A DNA stretch of 64,000 bases from Vibrio marisflavi CECT 7928 (lineage in GTDB: Bacteria; Pseudomonadota; Gammaproteobacteria; Enterobacterales; Vibrionaceae): contig NZ_CAKLDM010000002.1 in assembly GCF_921294215.1 (NCBI RefSeq), positions 62,001 to 126,000 of the forward strand, read 5' to 3'. A program made the translations under genes and the position numbers. This document shows positions 46,626 to 57,480 of this stretch, in pieces (the first letter of the stretch is position 1; each line of letters begins with the position of its first letter). The notes beneath the pieces are model-generated. The model was given only the letters and a program-made list of their open reading frames with translations. It was not told where the DNA came from and did no database searches.

Positions 46626-47310
46626 GCACTCGGTTGTTGCCATTGTACCAGCTGCTGGAGTCGGGAGCCGCATGAAGGCGGATCGTCCGAAACAGTATTT
46701 GGCTATCGGCAAGAAAACAATCTTAGAGCACACGGTTGATAAGCTTTTATCGCATCCTAGAGTTTCAAAAGTCGTGATTGCAGTTTCGGATCAGGACCCC
46801 TACTACGAGAAGCTGTCGCTTAATGAGTGCAAAGATGTAATTCGAGTTAGTGGAGGCAATGAGCGAGCGGATTCGGTTTTGTCTGCATTGAATTATGTTA
46901 CTGAAAATCAACTGACTGAGTGGGTCATGGTACATGACGCAGCAAGGCCATGTGTGCGACACTCCGATTTGGATAAGCTAATTCAACAAGCAACTGCGCA
47001 CCAAGTAGGCGGGATTATGGCTTCACCTGTTCGAGATACGATGAAACGCTCAGGAAAAGGCCAAAATATAGAACATACCGTTGAACGCACCTCCCTTTGG
47101 CATGCGTTAACTCCACAGATGTTTCGATCTGAACAGTTGAAATCAGCGCTTGAAAACGCGTTAAACAGTGGAGCTGTCATCACGGATGAAGCCTCAGCAA
47201 TTGAATGGGCTGGTTTTCAACCGCTGCTTGTTCAAGGTCGAGCAGACAATATCAAGATCACGCAGCCCGAAGATCTTGAACTTGCCACTTTTTACTTAAA
47301 TCGAGATTAG
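46615..47310 (+). CDS. ispD: MEP cytidylyltransferase
   Basis: Makes CDP-methylerythritol in the non-mevalonate isoprenoid pathway; 231 residues. Nucleotide-binding [20 protein letters not shown] at the N-terminus and HDAARPCV (~104-111). Start MATEHSVV at 46615. Confidence 0.98.
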   Translation: MATEHSVVAIVPAAGVGSRMKADRPKQYLAIGKKTILEHTVDKLLSHPRVSKVVIAVSDQDPYYEKLSLNECKDVIRVSGGNERADSVLSALNYVTENQLTEWVMVHDAARPCVRHSDLDKLIQQATAHQVGGIMASPVRDTMKRSGKGQNIEHTVERTSLWHALTPQMFRSEQLKSALENALNSGAVITDEASAIEWAGFQPLLVQGRADNIKITQPEDLELATFYLNRD

Positions 47311-47320
47311 AGGAATGACA

Positions 47321-47797
47321 ATGATTCGAATCGGTCATGGCTTTGATGTACACAAATTTGGTGGAGAAGGCCCTGTTATTATCGGTGGTGTTTCTGTTCC
47401 TTATGAACAGGGTTTAGTCGCCCATTCGGATGGTGATGTAGCCTTGCATGCACTTTGTGATGCATTACTTGGTGCAATCGCCGCAGGTGATATCGGTCGA
47501 CACTTTCCAGATACTGATGACAAATGGAAAGGAGCTGACAGTCGTGAACTTTTGAAAGAAGTTTACCGACAAGTTAAAGAGCAAGGCTATGTTCTAGGTA
47601 ACTTGGATATCACTATCATGGCACAAGCTCCCAAAATGGCGCCGCATATTGAAGAAATGTGTACGACAATTGCCACTGATTTGGAAACGGATATTCGAAA
47701 TGTAAATGTAAAAGCAACAACTACGGAAAAGTTGGGCTTTACGGGCAGAAAAGAAGGCATTGCCACTGAGGCAGTCGTTCTACTTATCAAACGCTAA
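47321..47797 (+). CDS. ispF: MECDP synthase
   Basis: Forms the cyclic diphosphate MEcPP; 158 residues. Metal ligands in RIGHGFDVH and the conserved [12 protein letters not shown]. The second ATG (47321) is chosen because AGAGGA sits six bases before it; the first ATG at 47315 is too close to that site. Confidence 0.97.
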   Translation: MIRIGHGFDVHKFGGEGPVIIGGVSVPYEQGLVAHSDGDVALHALCDALLGAIAAGDIGRHFPDTDDKWKGADSRELLKEVYRQVKEQGYVLGNLDITIMAQAPKMAPHIEEMCTTIATDLETDIRNVNVKATTTEKLGFTGRKEGIATEAVVLLIKR

Positions 47798-47857
47798 CTG
47801 TAACTCTCTATGGCAGCTAAATGCTGCATAGCACCACTATTTCGACGGAAAATTTAC

Positions 47858-48901
47858 ATGTCTGATCAATTATCCTCTTTGGCTTACCTATACGGCGCGC
47901 CAACTGCTACTGCCACAATCAAAGCAAAACCAGAGCATTTCCAGGTGAGAGAAAATCTAGGTTTTACTTTCGAAGGGCAAGGTGAGCATTTAATGGTTCG
48001 CGTGCGTAAAACAGGAGAGAACACAACTTTTGTTGCCAATGAGCTCGCTAAAGCTTGCGGTGTTAAGTCGAAAGATGTCAGTTGGGCAGGTTTAAAAGAT
48101 CGTCATGCTGTGACAGAGCAGTGGCTAAGCGTTCGTCTACCGAAAGGGGAGCAGCCTGACTTCTCGGCATTTTTGAAACAATACCCTTCAATCGAAATAC
48201 TGGAAACACAATGGCATAGCAAAAAGCTTCGTCCAGGTGATCTTGTTGGCAATGATTTTACTGTTACGCTATCGGAAGTAAGCGATGTTGAGTCTGTTGA
48301 AAAAAGGCTGAAACAAATAGCCCAGCAAGGTGTGCCAAACTATTTTGGTAGTCAACGCTTTGGCAATGATGGCAAGAACATAGATGAGGCTCGCCGCTGG
48401 GGAAAAGATAATGTACGTACTCGAAATGCAAACAAGCGTAGCATGTACCTATCTGCTGCTCGTTCTTGGATTTTTAATACAATTTTGTCGGAGAGAATAG
48501 AAAAACAGTACTTTAACCAGCTTATTGTTGGCGATATTGCGCAAAAAGACTCTACACTTTCCGATGTAACAGAGCAGAACATAGGGCAGCTTAACCAGTC
48601 GTTGCAAAAACGTGACGTAGCGATTACGGCGGCTCTTCCGGGAGACAATGAGCTACCAACAAAGCAACAAGCGCTTGAGCTGGAGCAGAAACATCTAGAT
48701 GCAGAACCTGATTTGATGTCACTGATTAGAGGCAATAGGATGCGTCATGATAGAAGAGCTATTGCACTTCATCCTGAAAACCTTCAGTGGCAAGTTGAAA
48801 AGGACACTGTCACTCTTTCTTTTTCACTGAGTGCCGGCAGTTTTGCTACTTCAATTGTGCGTGAGCTGGCTTTGGCTAGCGAAGCAGAGCGCAGTTACTA
48901 A
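47858..48901 (+). CDS. truD: tRNA pseudouridine synthase D
   Basis: Makes pseudouridine 13 in tRNA-Glu; 347 residues. Catalytic Asp in GLKDRHA (~75-81), and NYFGSQRFG (~165). The start MSDQLSSLAY follows a GGAA site. Confidence 0.97.
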   Translation: MSDQLSSLAYLYGAPTATATIKAKPEHFQVRENLGFTFEGQGEHLMVRVRKTGENTTFVANELAKACGVKSKDVSWAGLKDRHAVTEQWLSVRLPKGEQPDFSAFLKQYPSIEILETQWHSKKLRPGDLVGNDFTVTLSEVSDVESVEKRLKQIAQQGVPNYFGSQRFGNDGKNIDEARRWGKDNVRTRNANKRSMYLSAARSWIFNTILSERIEKQYFNQLIVGDIAQKDSTLSDVTEQNIGQLNQSLQKRDVAITAALPGDNELPTKQQALELEQKHLDAEPDLMSLIRGNRMRHDRRAIALHPENLQWQVEKDTVTLSFSLSAGSFATSIVRELALASEAERSY

Positions 48902-48947
48902 CGATTTGAAAAGTAATCGGAACTAATACAGCAAGACAGGGATTACA

Positions 48948-49691
48948 TTGAAAATTCTACTAAGCAACGATGATGGTGTTCATGCAAAGGGGATCCGAAT
49001 TCTAGCCGAAGAGCTTGCGGACATTGCAGAAATAACTATTGTTGCTCCAGATCGAAACCGTAGTGGAGCTTCAAACTCTCTTACTCTCGAACAACCTCTA
49101 CGAGTTAATCAAATAGAACCGAACATATATTCGGTGCAAGGAACGCCAACGGATTGTGTTCACTTTGCTTTGAACGAATTGATGAAAGATGATCTGCCTG
49201 ATCTCTTACTATCTGGCATCAATCATGGTGCGAATCTAGGGGATGATGTACTTTATTCAGGTACGGTAGCAGCTGCCATGGAAGGGCATTTTCTTGGCGT
49301 ACAATCTATAGCGTTCTCTTTAGTTGGAAAAGTTAACTTTACTACAGCAGCGAAAATCGCCAAACGGTTAGCCGTTCAGCACCTTAGTTTTCCTGTACCA
49401 ACGAACCGGCTTCTTAATGTGAACGTACCGGATGTTGCAGATGTGCAGTCATTGGAGTTGGAAGTGACACGATTAGGTGCAAGGCACCATGCCGAGCCTA
49501 TGTTAAAGCAGGTAGATCCTCGAGGGCATGAGATCTATTGGATTGGCCCTCCTGGCAAAGAGCAAGATGCTGGCAACGGCACAGATTTCTATGCGATTGA
49601 GCGCGGTCGTGTATCTATAACGCCGCTGCAAGTTGACTTAACTGCTCATGAATCACTCTTAACGATGGAACATTGGTTAAAGGAATCTTAA
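48948..49691 (+). CDS. surE: 5'/3'-nucleotidase SurE
   Basis: Survival protein with nucleoside monophosphatase activity; 247 residues. Starts at TTG, with the metal motif LLSNDDG at residues 4-10 immediately after, so no shorter start is possible. Its TAA overlaps the pcm ATG by one base. Confidence 0.97.
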   Translation: MKILLSNDDGVHAKGIRILAEELADIAEITIVAPDRNRSGASNSLTLEQPLRVNQIEPNIYSVQGTPTDCVHFALNELMKDDLPDLLLSGINHGANLGDDVLYSGTVAAAMEGHFLGVQSIAFSLVGKVNFTTAAKIAKRLAVQHLSFPVPTNRLLNVNVPDVADVQSLELEVTRLGARHHAEPMLKQVDPRGHEIYWIGPPGKEQDAGNGTDFYAIERGRVSITPLQVDLTAHESLLTMEHWLKES

Positions 49692-50317
49692 TGACAAACC
49701 CGCAAGCAGATAGACTGATGGCTTTTTTAGTCTCTAGTGGTATTCGTGACCAACGAGTATTGGATGCGATATACCGTTTGCCACGCGAAAACTTTGTTTC
49801 TCAAGCCATGATGCACCAAGCCTACGACAACAATGCATTGCCTATTGGTCAAGGGCAAACCATATCTCAGCCTTACATTGTTGCGAAAATGACTGAAATG
49901 TTGAACTTATCCTATGACAGCAAAGTCTTAGAGATTGGTACTGGATCTGGTTACCAAACCGCTGTACTGGCACAATTAGTTGAACATGTCTTCTCAATAG
50001 AGAGGATTAAATCTCTGCAGTGGGATGCCAAAAGGCGCTTAAAACAACTAGATATTTACAATATTTCAACAAAACATGGAGATGGATGGCAGGGCTGGGA
50101 AGCGAAAGCACCATTCGATGCCATCATAGTGACTGCAGCGGCAGAATTTGTTCCTGACGCACTATTAGGGCAATTGAGTGAGGGTGGTGTGATGGTTATA
50201 CCTGTTGGTGATGATGAACAGCAGCTGTTAAAGATCACTCGACATGGTGATGACTTTTCTACTGATATTGTTGAAATGGTTCGATTCGTTCCGCTAGTAG
50301 CGGGAGATTTAGCATAA
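49691..50317 (+). CDS. pcm: protein-L-isoaspartate O-methyltransferase
   Basis: Repairs isoaspartyl damage; 208 residues. SAM-binding [15 protein letters not shown] (~76-90) and the N-terminal RLPRENFV. Start at 49691 is coupled to surE (TAATG). Confidence 0.98.
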   Translation: MTNPQADRLMAFLVSSGIRDQRVLDAIYRLPRENFVSQAMMHQAYDNNALPIGQGQTISQPYIVAKMTEMLNLSYDSKVLEIGTGSGYQTAVLAQLVEHVFSIERIKSLQWDAKRRLKQLDIYNISTKHGDGWQGWEAKAPFDAIIVTAAAEFVPDALLGQLSEGGVMVIPVGDDEQQLLKITRHGDDFSTDIVEMVRFVPLVAGDLA

Positions 50318-50338
50318 GCATATTTACCTCGAATAACC

Positions 50339-51232
50339 ATGATACGTTGGCCCAATAAAACGCTTTTAATTGGACTTTGCAGTGTGTTAGTTGCGTGCAC
50401 TGCAAGAACTCCTGCACCTGTATCGGGGCTGCACAAGGATTATGGCTCGATCACTCGTAGTAGTTATCGCGGCAGTTATTACGAAGTAAAGAAAGGAGAT
50501 ACCCTCTATTTTATCTCCTATATCACAGGCAAAGATGTCAAAGATATCATTCGATATAATAACTTAAAGAAACCCTACACAATTCACCCTGGCCAGAAAT
50601 TAGATTTGTGGCGTCCTGCTTATGTTGCTCCTTCATATGGAGGAGCAGGGACTGGGAAATATACAACTCCTACCAGTAGTGCAATTTCCAGTGCGTCGAA
50701 AAAAAATCAACAAGTTATTAGTGACAGCGTACCAAAAAACCAACAAACGGATAAAAAATACTCAAAAAATAGGCTTGATCAATCAAAAACAAAAGAGTAT
50801 GTTGAATCTAAAGGTAAACAAAATGTTAAAAAATCTATAAATGAGACATCGCCGCCAAATAAAAAAATATCTAGGTGGTTATGGCCTACCAAAGGGAGAA
50901 TCATTAAAAGCTATTCTGCAGGAGATCATGGCAATAAGGGGATTGATATTGCTGGAAGGCGGGGTCAATCGATTGTCTCTACTGCCGGAGGAACCGTAGT
51001 CTATTCGGGGAATGCACTAAGAGGTTATGGCAATCTAGTGATTGTTAAACACAATGATAATTACCTCAGTGCTTACGCCCACAATGAGCGGTTGCTCGTA
51101 CACGAAGGACAAAGTGTAAAAGCAGGTCAAAAAATTGCGACGATGGGCAGCTCAGGAAGTAGCAGCGTTCGTTTGCACTTTGAAATTCGCTATCAAGGTA
51201 AGTCGGTGAATCCTAATCGCTACTTACCATAA
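50339..51232 (+). CDS. nlpD: NlpD, lipoprotein activator of murein amidase
   Basis: Outer-membrane lipoprotein (lipobox ending Cys20, SVLVAC) with a LysM domain (~47-91) and a C-terminal LytM/M23 domain (~180-297). The LytM zinc site is degenerate: the usual HxxxD is NKGID and the usual HxH is RLH, as in NlpD proteins that activate AmiC rather than cut wall. The linker is low-complexity, Lys/Ser/Asn-rich. It precedes rpoS, whose promoter usually lies inside nlpD. Confidence 0.96.
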   Translation: MIRWPNKTLLIGLCSVLVACTARTPAPVSGLHKDYGSITRSSYRGSYYEVKKGDTLYFISYITGKDVKDIIRYNNLKKPYTIHPGQKLDLWRPAYVAPSYGGAGTGKYTTPTSSAISSASKKNQQVISDSVPKNQQTDKKYSKNRLDQSKTKEYVESKGKQNVKKSINETSPPNKKISRWLWPTKGRIIKSYSAGDHGNKGIDIAGRRGQSIVSTAGGTVVYSGNALRGYGNLVIVKHNDNYLSAYAHNERLLVHEGQSVKAGQKIATMGSSGSSSVRLHFEIRYQGKSVNPNRYLP

Positions 51233-51308
51233 ACTTACTTGTTTAGAGTAAAACGTAGCGACATTAATAAAGTAGTAATGTCTTGCTAGCTCGCCAGGGG
51301 GAGGCACT

Positions 51309-52301
51309 ATGAGTATCAGCAACACAGCAACAAAAGTTGAAGAGTTCGATATTGAGAATGAAGCGATGGATTCGCTTTCGAATCAAGAAGAGCTTGCTAC
51401 TACCACCACTAAAGAAACCACCGAAGAAGCAAAAGAAGAATTTGAGGTATCGGCGAAGAGCCTTGATGCGACTCAACTTTATCTCGGTGAAATTGGTTTC
51501 TCACCTCTATTAACTGCTGAAGAAGAAGTTCTTTATGCTCGCCGTGCTCTTCGTGGGGATGAAGCAGCTCGTAAGCGCATGATTGAAAGTAACCTTCGCT
51601 TAGTAGTTAAAATTTCTCGCCGTTATAGTAACCGTGGCCTAGCGTTACTAGATCTCGTCGAAGAAGGTAATTTGGGTTTGATACGTGCGGTAGAAAAGTT
51701 TGACCCAGAAAGAGGATTTAGGTTCTCAACTTATGCGACGTGGTGGATTCGTCAAACGATTGAACGAGCATTGATGAATCAAACTCGTACTATTCGTTTA
51801 CCAATTCATGTGGTTAAAGAACTGAACATTTACTTGCGTACCGCTAGAGAACTTTCTCAAAAGCTTGACCATGAACCTACGGCGGAAGAAATTGCACTAC
51901 AACTAGATAAACCTGTTGATGATGTTAGTAAAATGCTCCGTCTGAATGAAAGAGTGAGCTCAGTAGATACCCCTATTGGAGGTGATGGTGAGAAAGCTCT
52001 GCTAGATATCATTCCAGATGCGAATAACTCTGATCCAGAAGTATCTACACAAGATGATGACATTAAATCTTCTCTTATCCACTGGCTTGATGAGCTCAAC
52101 CCAAAGCAAAAAGAAGTACTGGCTCGCCGTTTTGGCTTACTCGGATATGAACCATCAACCTTAGAAGAGGTTGGTCGAGAAATTAACTTAACTCGTGAGC
52201 GTGTTCGTCAGATTCAGGTGGAAGGCCTTCGTCGTTTAAGAGAAATCCTTGTGAAACAGGGCTTAAATATGGAGAACTTATTCAGTGTAGAAGATGAGTA
52301 A
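51309..52301 (+). CDS. rpoS: RNA polymerase sigma-38 (stationary phase)
   Basis: General stress sigma factor, 330 residues. Regions 2 ([39 protein letters not shown]) and 4.2 ([19 protein letters not shown]) are clear; no large 1.1 region. The ATG has an AGGGGGAGG site. A terminator follows. Confidence 0.98.
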   Translation: MSISNTATKVEEFDIENEAMDSLSNQEELATTTTKETTEEAKEEFEVSAKSLDATQLYLGEIGFSPLLTAEEEVLYARRALRGDEAARKRMIESNLRLVVKISRRYSNRGLALLDLVEEGNLGLIRAVEKFDPERGFRFSTYATWWIRQTIERALMNQTRTIRLPIHVVKELNIYLRTARELSQKLDHEPTAEEIALQLDKPVDDVSKMLRLNERVSSVDTPIGGDGEKALLDIIPDANNSDPEVSTQDDDIKSSLIHWLDELNPKQKEVLARRFGLLGYEPSTLEEVGREINLTRERVRQIQVEGLRRLREILVKQGLNMENLFSVEDE

Positions 52302-52327
52302 TTCAGCGCACTGGACATTGTTTCTAG

Positions 52328-52360
52328 GGGCCACTTCATCGAAGTGGCCCTTCGCTTTTA
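52328..52360 (+). terminator. rpoS terminator
   Basis: Arms GGGCCACTTC and GAAGTGGCCC with a 3-base loop and a downstream TTCGCTTTT run. It also lies at the end of mutS on the opposite strand. Confidence 0.85.
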
Positions 52361-52382
52361 TGCCAATAGATCAATGACTATA

Positions 52383-54944
52383 TCAAAGCAGTGCTTTTAA
52401 TCGGTAAAGCTCTTCAAGTGCTTGGCGAGGGGTTAGATCATTGGGATCAATATTCGCCATCGCTTCTTCCAGTTCACTTGGTTCTGGGATTAAGCTCAGC
52501 TGGTTAGCTACATCAGGTACGCTGGTGCTTTCATTCGGTGCATACTGGCTCATTTTTTCTAACTGATTTAGCTTTGATCGTGCGTTTTTAATAACGTTTT
52601 TAGGTACTCCCGCCAACCCTGCAACGGCCAAACCATACGACTTACTTGCAGCTCCTTCTTGTACTGCATGCATGAACACGATGTTATCTCCATGCTCAAC
52701 CGCATCCAAGTGGACGTTCGCAAGAGCTGGGATCTGATTGGGCAGTTCTGTTAGCTCAAAGTAGTGGGTTGCAAACAGAGTTAACGATCCTATTTTACTG
52801 GCCAGCCATTCGGCGCTGGCCCAAGCTAGAGATAGACCATCATAGGTACTGGTTCCCCGTCCAATTTCATCCATAAGGACTAAACTGTTTTCCGTCGCAT
52901 TATGCAGAATGTTGGCGGTCTCCGTCATTTCTACCATAAAAGTTGAGCGACCAGACGCTAGATCGTCTGAGGCTCCAATTCGAGTAAAGATACGATCAAT
53001 TGGACCAATTTGAGCGGATTCCGCAGGTACATAACTACCGATATGAGTGAGCAGAGCAATCAGCGCCGTTTGTCGCATATAGGTAGATTTACCACCCATA
53101 TTTGGACCAGTAACGATCAACATCTTTCTTGAAGGGTTTAGATCAATTGGGTTAGCAATGAAGGGTTCATCCATGACTTGCTCAACAACAGGATGACGGC
53201 CAGCTAAAATCTTAATGCCAGCATTCGATGTCAAACCTGGGCGACAATAATCTAAGGTGTCTGCGCGCTCGGCCAAATTTTGCAGTACATCTAACTGCGA
53301 AAGTGCCGACGCTAAGTTTTGCAGCTTTTCTAAGTTTGGCAGCAGGAGATCAAACAACTCTTCCCAGAGTTGTTTTTCAACGGCAAGTGCTTTTGACTTT
53401 GAATTTAGGACTTTGTCTTCGTGCTCTTTTAGCTCAGGGATAATATAGCGCTCGGCATTTTTTAAAGTTTGTCGTCTAACATAATGTGGTGGAACTAGGT
53501 GACTTTGTCCGCGACTAACCTGAATAAAGAAGCCATGGACGTTGTTGTAACCAACCTTCAGTGTATCGATTCCATGACGATCTCGTTCATCTGCTTCTAG
53601 CTTTTCTAGATACTCAGTTGCTCCTTCAGCTAGCGCACGCCATTCATCAAGCTCTGCATTGTAACCAGGTGCGATCACACCGCCATCGCGAATGACAACT
53701 GGAGGGTTTTCTTTGATTGCTTTTTCTAGTAATTGGCATACATCGTCAATAGGTGCGCAATATTGGGCAAGCTTTACTAAGTAGTGGTTCGCGAATTCGC
53801 CCGATGTTGCTGCAAGTTCAGGGAGTTGCTGTAAAGCTTGTCTCAATCTAGCCATATCTCTTGGGCGAGCAGAGCGTAAAGCTAAGCGAGCAATGATACG
53901 CTCAATATCACCAATCTGTTTTAAGATGGGATTAAGCTCGGCAAAAATGCTGCTTTCTTTTAACTCGCCAATAGCATCTAAACGTTGGTTTAGAGTTTCT
54001 GTGCAGCGCATTGGTTGGTGTAGCCAGCGTTTAAGCATCCTGCTACCCATAGCTGTTGCAGTGTGATCTAAAACTTCGGCTAGTGTGTTATCACTACCGC
54101 CAGAAAGATTCTGAGTAATTTCTAAATTTCGACGCGTTGCTGCATCTAATATGACCGAGCTGTCTTGTTTATCATAAGTTAGAGAGCGTATATGTGGTAG
54201 GGCTGCGCGTTGAGTGTCTTTTACATACTGGATTAAACATCCAGCAGCGGATAAGCCTAGCTGTGCATCTTCAACGCCAAAGCCAACTAGATCTTTTGTG
54301 CCAAATTGAAGATTGAGCTGCTGCTTTGCCGTGTCCAGCTCAAATTCCCATACAGGCCGTCTTCTATTGCCTTGACGGTTCGCCATCAGTTGCACTGGCT
54401 CAAAGTCTTCAGGAAACAGCAATTCAGTTGGTGAGGTTCTTTGCAGCTCAGCCGCCATGGCTTCTTCTGTTTCAGGTTCACATAGTTGGAACCGTCCAGA
54501 AGTGATATCGAGTGTCGCATAGCCAAATTTGCCGCTGTTGTGATAGATAGCAGCAATGAGGTTATCAACGCGCTCTTTTAATAGCGCTTCATCGGTGACA
54601 GTACCCGGAGTGACGATACGGACAACTTTTCTTTCAACAGGTCCTTTACTGGTAGCGGGATCGCCGACTTGCTCACATATAGCAACAGATTCTCCCAGCT
54701 GTACAAGCTTAGCGAGGTAACCTTCAACTGCATGGTAAGGAACGCCTGCCATAGGAATAGGTTCACCTGCTGAAGCGCCGCGTTTGGTTAAGGATATATC
54801 CAACAATTGCGAGGCACGTTTGGCGTCTTCATAAAAAAGCTCATAGAAATCTCCCATGCGATAGAACAATAAAATATCAGGGTTCTCAGCTTTGAGCCTA
54901 AGATATTGTTGCATCATTGGAGTGTGTTTTTGATCAGCTTTCAC
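52383..54944 (-). CDS. mutS: DNA mismatch repair protein MutS
   Basis: Mismatch-recognition ATPase, 853 residues. The mismatch-wedge Phe and Glu are in [10 protein letters not shown] (~33-42); Walker A is GPNMGGKST (~614-622); [12 protein letters not shown] follows (~690-700). Next to rpoS, converging, as in vibrios and enterobacteria. Confidence 0.99.
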   Translation of the reverse strand: MKADQKHTPMMQQYLRLKAENPDILLFYRMGDFYELFYEDAKRASQLLDISLTKRGASAGEPIPMAGVPYHAVEGYLAKLVQLGESVAICEQVGDPATSKGPVERKVVRIVTPGTVTDEALLKERVDNLIAAIYHNSGKFGYATLDITSGRFQLCEPETEEAMAAELQRTSPTELLFPEDFEPVQLMANRQGNRRRPVWEFELDTAKQQLNLQFGTKDLVGFGVEDAQLGLSAAGCLIQYVKDTQRAALPHIRSLTYDKQDSSVILDAATRRNLEITQNLSGGSDNTLAEVLDHTATAMGSRMLKRWLHQPMRCTETLNQRLDAIGELKESSIFAELNPILKQIGDIERIIARLALRSARPRDMARLRQALQQLPELAATSGEFANHYLVKLAQYCAPIDDVCQLLEKAIKENPPVVIRDGGVIAPGYNAELDEWRALAEGATEYLEKLEADERDRHGIDTLKVGYNNVHGFFIQVSRGQSHLVPPHYVRRQTLKNAERYIIPELKEHEDKVLNSKSKALAVEKQLWEELFDLLLPNLEKLQNLASALSQLDVLQNLAERADTLDYCRPGLTSNAGIKILAGRHPVVEQVMDEPFIANPIDLNPSRKMLIVTGPNMGGKSTYMRQTALIALLTHIGSYVPAESAQIGPIDRIFTRIGASDDLASGRSTFMVEMTETANILHNATENSLVLMDEIGRGTSTYDGLSLAWASAEWLASKIGSLTLFATHYFELTELPNQIPALANVHLDAVEHGDNIVFMHAVQEGAASKSYGLAVAGLAGVPKNVIKNARSKLNQLEKMSQYAPNESTSVPDVANQLSLIPEPSELEEAMANIDPNDLTPRQALEELYRLKALL

Positions 54945-55028
54945 AGGTTAATTCTTTTGTTTATTTCCATTGCGGCTTAGGATACGTGAATCCCTTGCCA
55001 GCGAAAAGACACAATAAGGCTTTTGTCT

Positions 55029-55517
55029 ATGGAAACTCTAATGCAGCTCAGCGAGAATGTTGGCCAAACGTTATTGCGAAATAAGCGAGTACTTGTGACC
55101 GCAGAATCTTGCACTGGTGGTGGTATTGCTAGTGCAATTACGGATGTAGCAGGCAGCTCTGCCTGGTTTGATCGCGCCTTTATTACTTATAGCAATGAAG
55201 CGAAAATGGAAATGCTGGGAGTCGAATTAGATACCTTGCAAACTTATGGAGCTGTAAGCGAAGCAACGGTAAAAGAGATGGTAGCGGGGGCGCTGCAAAA
55301 TGCTAATGCTACGACAGCTGTATCTGTCAGTGGTATTGCAGGGCCTGGTGGTGGAACTAAAGAGAAACCAGTTGGAACCATTTGTTTTGCTTGGGCTGAC
55401 GCTTCAGGTTGGCTTCAAATTGAAACTCAGCGCTTCGCTGGAGATCGTACATCTGTGCGTGAACAGGTGGTACGCCACGTGTTAAAGGTGCTGCTAGAAC
55501 ATTATGCATCGAAGTAG
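55029..55517 (+). CDS. pncC: nicotinamide-nucleotide amidase (CinA C-terminal)
   Basis: Deamidates nicotinamide mononucleotide; 162 residues. Contains the CinA-C motifs AESCTGGGIAS (~27-37) and SGIAGPGGGTKEKPVGT (~99-115). Only the C-terminal domain is present, as in PncC. It precedes recA in the usual order. Confidence 0.95.
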   Translation: METLMQLSENVGQTLLRNKRVLVTAESCTGGGIASAITDVAGSSAWFDRAFITYSNEAKMEMLGVELDTLQTYGAVSEATVKEMVAGALQNANATTAVSVSGIAGPGGGTKEKPVGTICFAWADASGWLQIETQRFAGDRTSVREQVVRHVLKVLLEHYASK

Positions 55518-55591
55518 AAAAAATTAATTCAGCGCCGACAACGAGTTAAATCACATCTTTGAACATCATCTAAAAAGTTTGTTTTGTACAG

Positions 55592-55619
55592 TGGACACTG
55601 TATGCATTTACAGTATAAT
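55592..55619 (+). promoter_or_regulatory. recA promoter with LexA (SOS) box
   Basis: TGGACA (55592-55597) and TATAAT (55614-55619) are 16 bases apart. Between them lies a canonical LexA box, CTGT-N8-ACAG (55598-55613), filling the spacer. This is the classical SOS-repressed recA promoter. Confidence 0.9.
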
Positions 55620-55715
55620 TACAACTATTGAGGAGAGCTTCTAGGCGTATGAATCTTAGAAGCAATTCAGCTAAAAATTATACTCCCCCAATGAGTAAAG
55701 TGATCGGAGAAAGTA

Positions 55716-56759
55716 ATGGACGAGAATAAACAGAAAGCGCTGGCTGCAGCTTTAGGCCAGATTGAAAAGCAGTTTGGTAAAGGCTCTATCATGCGTCTTG
55801 GTGATAACCGCACCATGGATGTTGAAACTATCTCTACTGGTTCGCTTTCTCTGGATATTGCCCTTGGTGCTGGTGGCCTTCCAATGGGGCGTATCGTTGA
55901 AATTTATGGTCCTGAGTCTTCAGGTAAAACAACCCTAACACTAGAGCTGATTGCAGCCGCGCAAAAAGTTGGCAAGACTTGTGCGTTCATCGATGCAGAG
56001 CATGCGCTTGATCCAATTTATGCCGCTAAGCTTGGTGTTGATATTGATGCATTGCTTGTATCTCAGCCAGATACAGGTGAGCAAGCACTAGAAATTTGTG
56101 ATGCGTTAGCTCGTTCAGGCGCTATCGACGTGATGGTTGTTGACTCAGTAGCGGCACTAACACCTAAAGCTGAAATTGAAGGTGAAATGGGCGATAGCCA
56201 CATGGGTCTTCAAGCGCGAATGCTTAGCCAAGCAATGCGTAAGCTAACGGGTAACCTGAAGCAGTCTAACTGTATGTGTATCTTCATCAACCAAATTCGT
56301 ATGAAGATTGGTGTGATGTTTGGTAACCCAGAAACCACAACCGGTGGTAACGCACTTAAATTTTACGCGTCAGTTCGTCTTGATATTCGTCGTACAGGTT
56401 CAATTAAAGAAGGCGACGAAGTTGTGGGTAACGAAACTCGTATTAAAGTCGTTAAAAACAAAATCGCTGCACCATTTAAGCAAGCTGATACGCAGATTCT
56501 TTATGGTCAAGGGTTTAACCGCGAAGGTGAGCTAGTTGACCTTGGTGTGAAAAATAAGCTGGTTGAAAAAGCAGGTGCTTGGTATAGCTACAATGGTGAC
56601 AAGATTGGTCAGGGTAAAGCTAACGCTTGTAAATATCTAAGAGAAAACCCTGAAGCTGCAAAAACGATCGATGGCAAATTGCGTGAAATGCTGCTCGCGC
56701 CTGTCCAAATCGAGAAAGACGAAAAAGGTGAGCCGGTCGCTCCACAAGAAGAACTGTAA
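55716..56759 (+). CDS. recA: recombinase RecA
   Basis: Homologous recombination and SOS co-protease, 347 residues. Walker A GPESSGKT (65-72), with the usual Gln/L2 region ([16 protein letters not shown]) and acidic C-terminus. Preceded by the SOS promoter and followed by a terminator and recX. Confidence 0.99.
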   Translation: MDENKQKALAAALGQIEKQFGKGSIMRLGDNRTMDVETISTGSLSLDIALGAGGLPMGRIVEIYGPESSGKTTLTLELIAAAQKVGKTCAFIDAEHALDPIYAAKLGVDIDALLVSQPDTGEQALEICDALARSGAIDVMVVDSVAALTPKAEIEGEMGDSHMGLQARMLSQAMRKLTGNLKQSNCMCIFINQIRMKIGVMFGNPETTTGGNALKFYASVRLDIRRTGSIKEGDEVVGNETRIKVVKNKIAAPFKQADTQILYGQGFNREGELVDLGVKNKLVEKAGAWYSYNGDKIGQGKANACKYLRENPEAAKTIDGKLREMLLAPVQIEKDEKGEPVAPQEEL

Positions 56760-56784
56760 TTTATTCTACATGGATTACTTATTT

Positions 56785-56807
56785 AAAGCCCTGCATTGCA
56801 GGGCTTT
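56785..56807 (+). terminator. hairpin between recA and recX
   Basis: AAAGCCCTGC / GCAGGGCTTT with a short loop. In recA-recX pairs this leaky terminator lowers recX expression. Confidence 0.75.
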
Positions 56808-56842
56808 ATCATATTACACAAGCGAACTTTCAAAGGAATCCG

Positions 56843-57307
56843 ATGAGCTTTGTGCAAAGAACACCTTCTATTTCATCAATTGAATCGGCTATGCAGCTAT
56901 TGAGCCGTCGGGATCATGGCCGATATGAACTGTCCCAAAAGTTGCTTTTAAAGGGTTATGACGAATGTTCGATAGAGCAGGCGATAGAGTTCTGTGGTGA
57001 GCACAATTACTTGGACGACTTGAGGTATGCTAGAAGCCAAATCAGACAAGCTGTATATAAAGGTCATGGAGAAAGGCGAATCAAGCAAGAGCTCATGCAT
57101 AAGCGAGTTGATGAGAGTACGATAGAGCAGGCCTTAGAAGAAGAGCCTCAAGATTGGTTTGAGCTCGCGAAGAAAACGGCAGCTAAAAAGTTTAAAGGGC
57201 AAAAAGCGCGAGATGCGAAAGAATACGCCAAACAAGTTAGATTCTTACAGTACAAAGGGTTTTCCTTTGATCAGATAAGCTACGCATTAGAAGAACAGGC
57301 TGATTAA
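56843..57307 (+). CDS. recX: regulatory protein RecX
   Basis: Inhibits or modulates RecA filaments; 154 residues of three helical repeats. The family pattern [19 protein letters not shown] (~21-39) and YLDDLRYA are clear. Immediately downstream of recA. Confidence 0.97.
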   Translation: MSFVQRTPSISSIESAMQLLSRRDHGRYELSQKLLLKGYDECSIEQAIEFCGEHNYLDDLRYARSQIRQAVYKGHGERRIKQELMHKRVDESTIEQALEEEPQDWFELAKKTAAKKFKGQKARDAKEYAKQVRFLQYKGFSFDQISYALEEQAD

Positions 57308-57480
57308 CGCGACCTTCTTCAATTACTTCCGTCCATTACTCCCCCTAAAGCTCGACTAAAAATTTTGTAATTCGAACAAAAATTAACCTCAAAAGGGCAA
57401 CGCGCTCTAGTCGAAGCCTTAACCATGGTCTACAATACGGCAAATTTTGCATTGATTAAATAAATTTCAGGAAGAGCTGC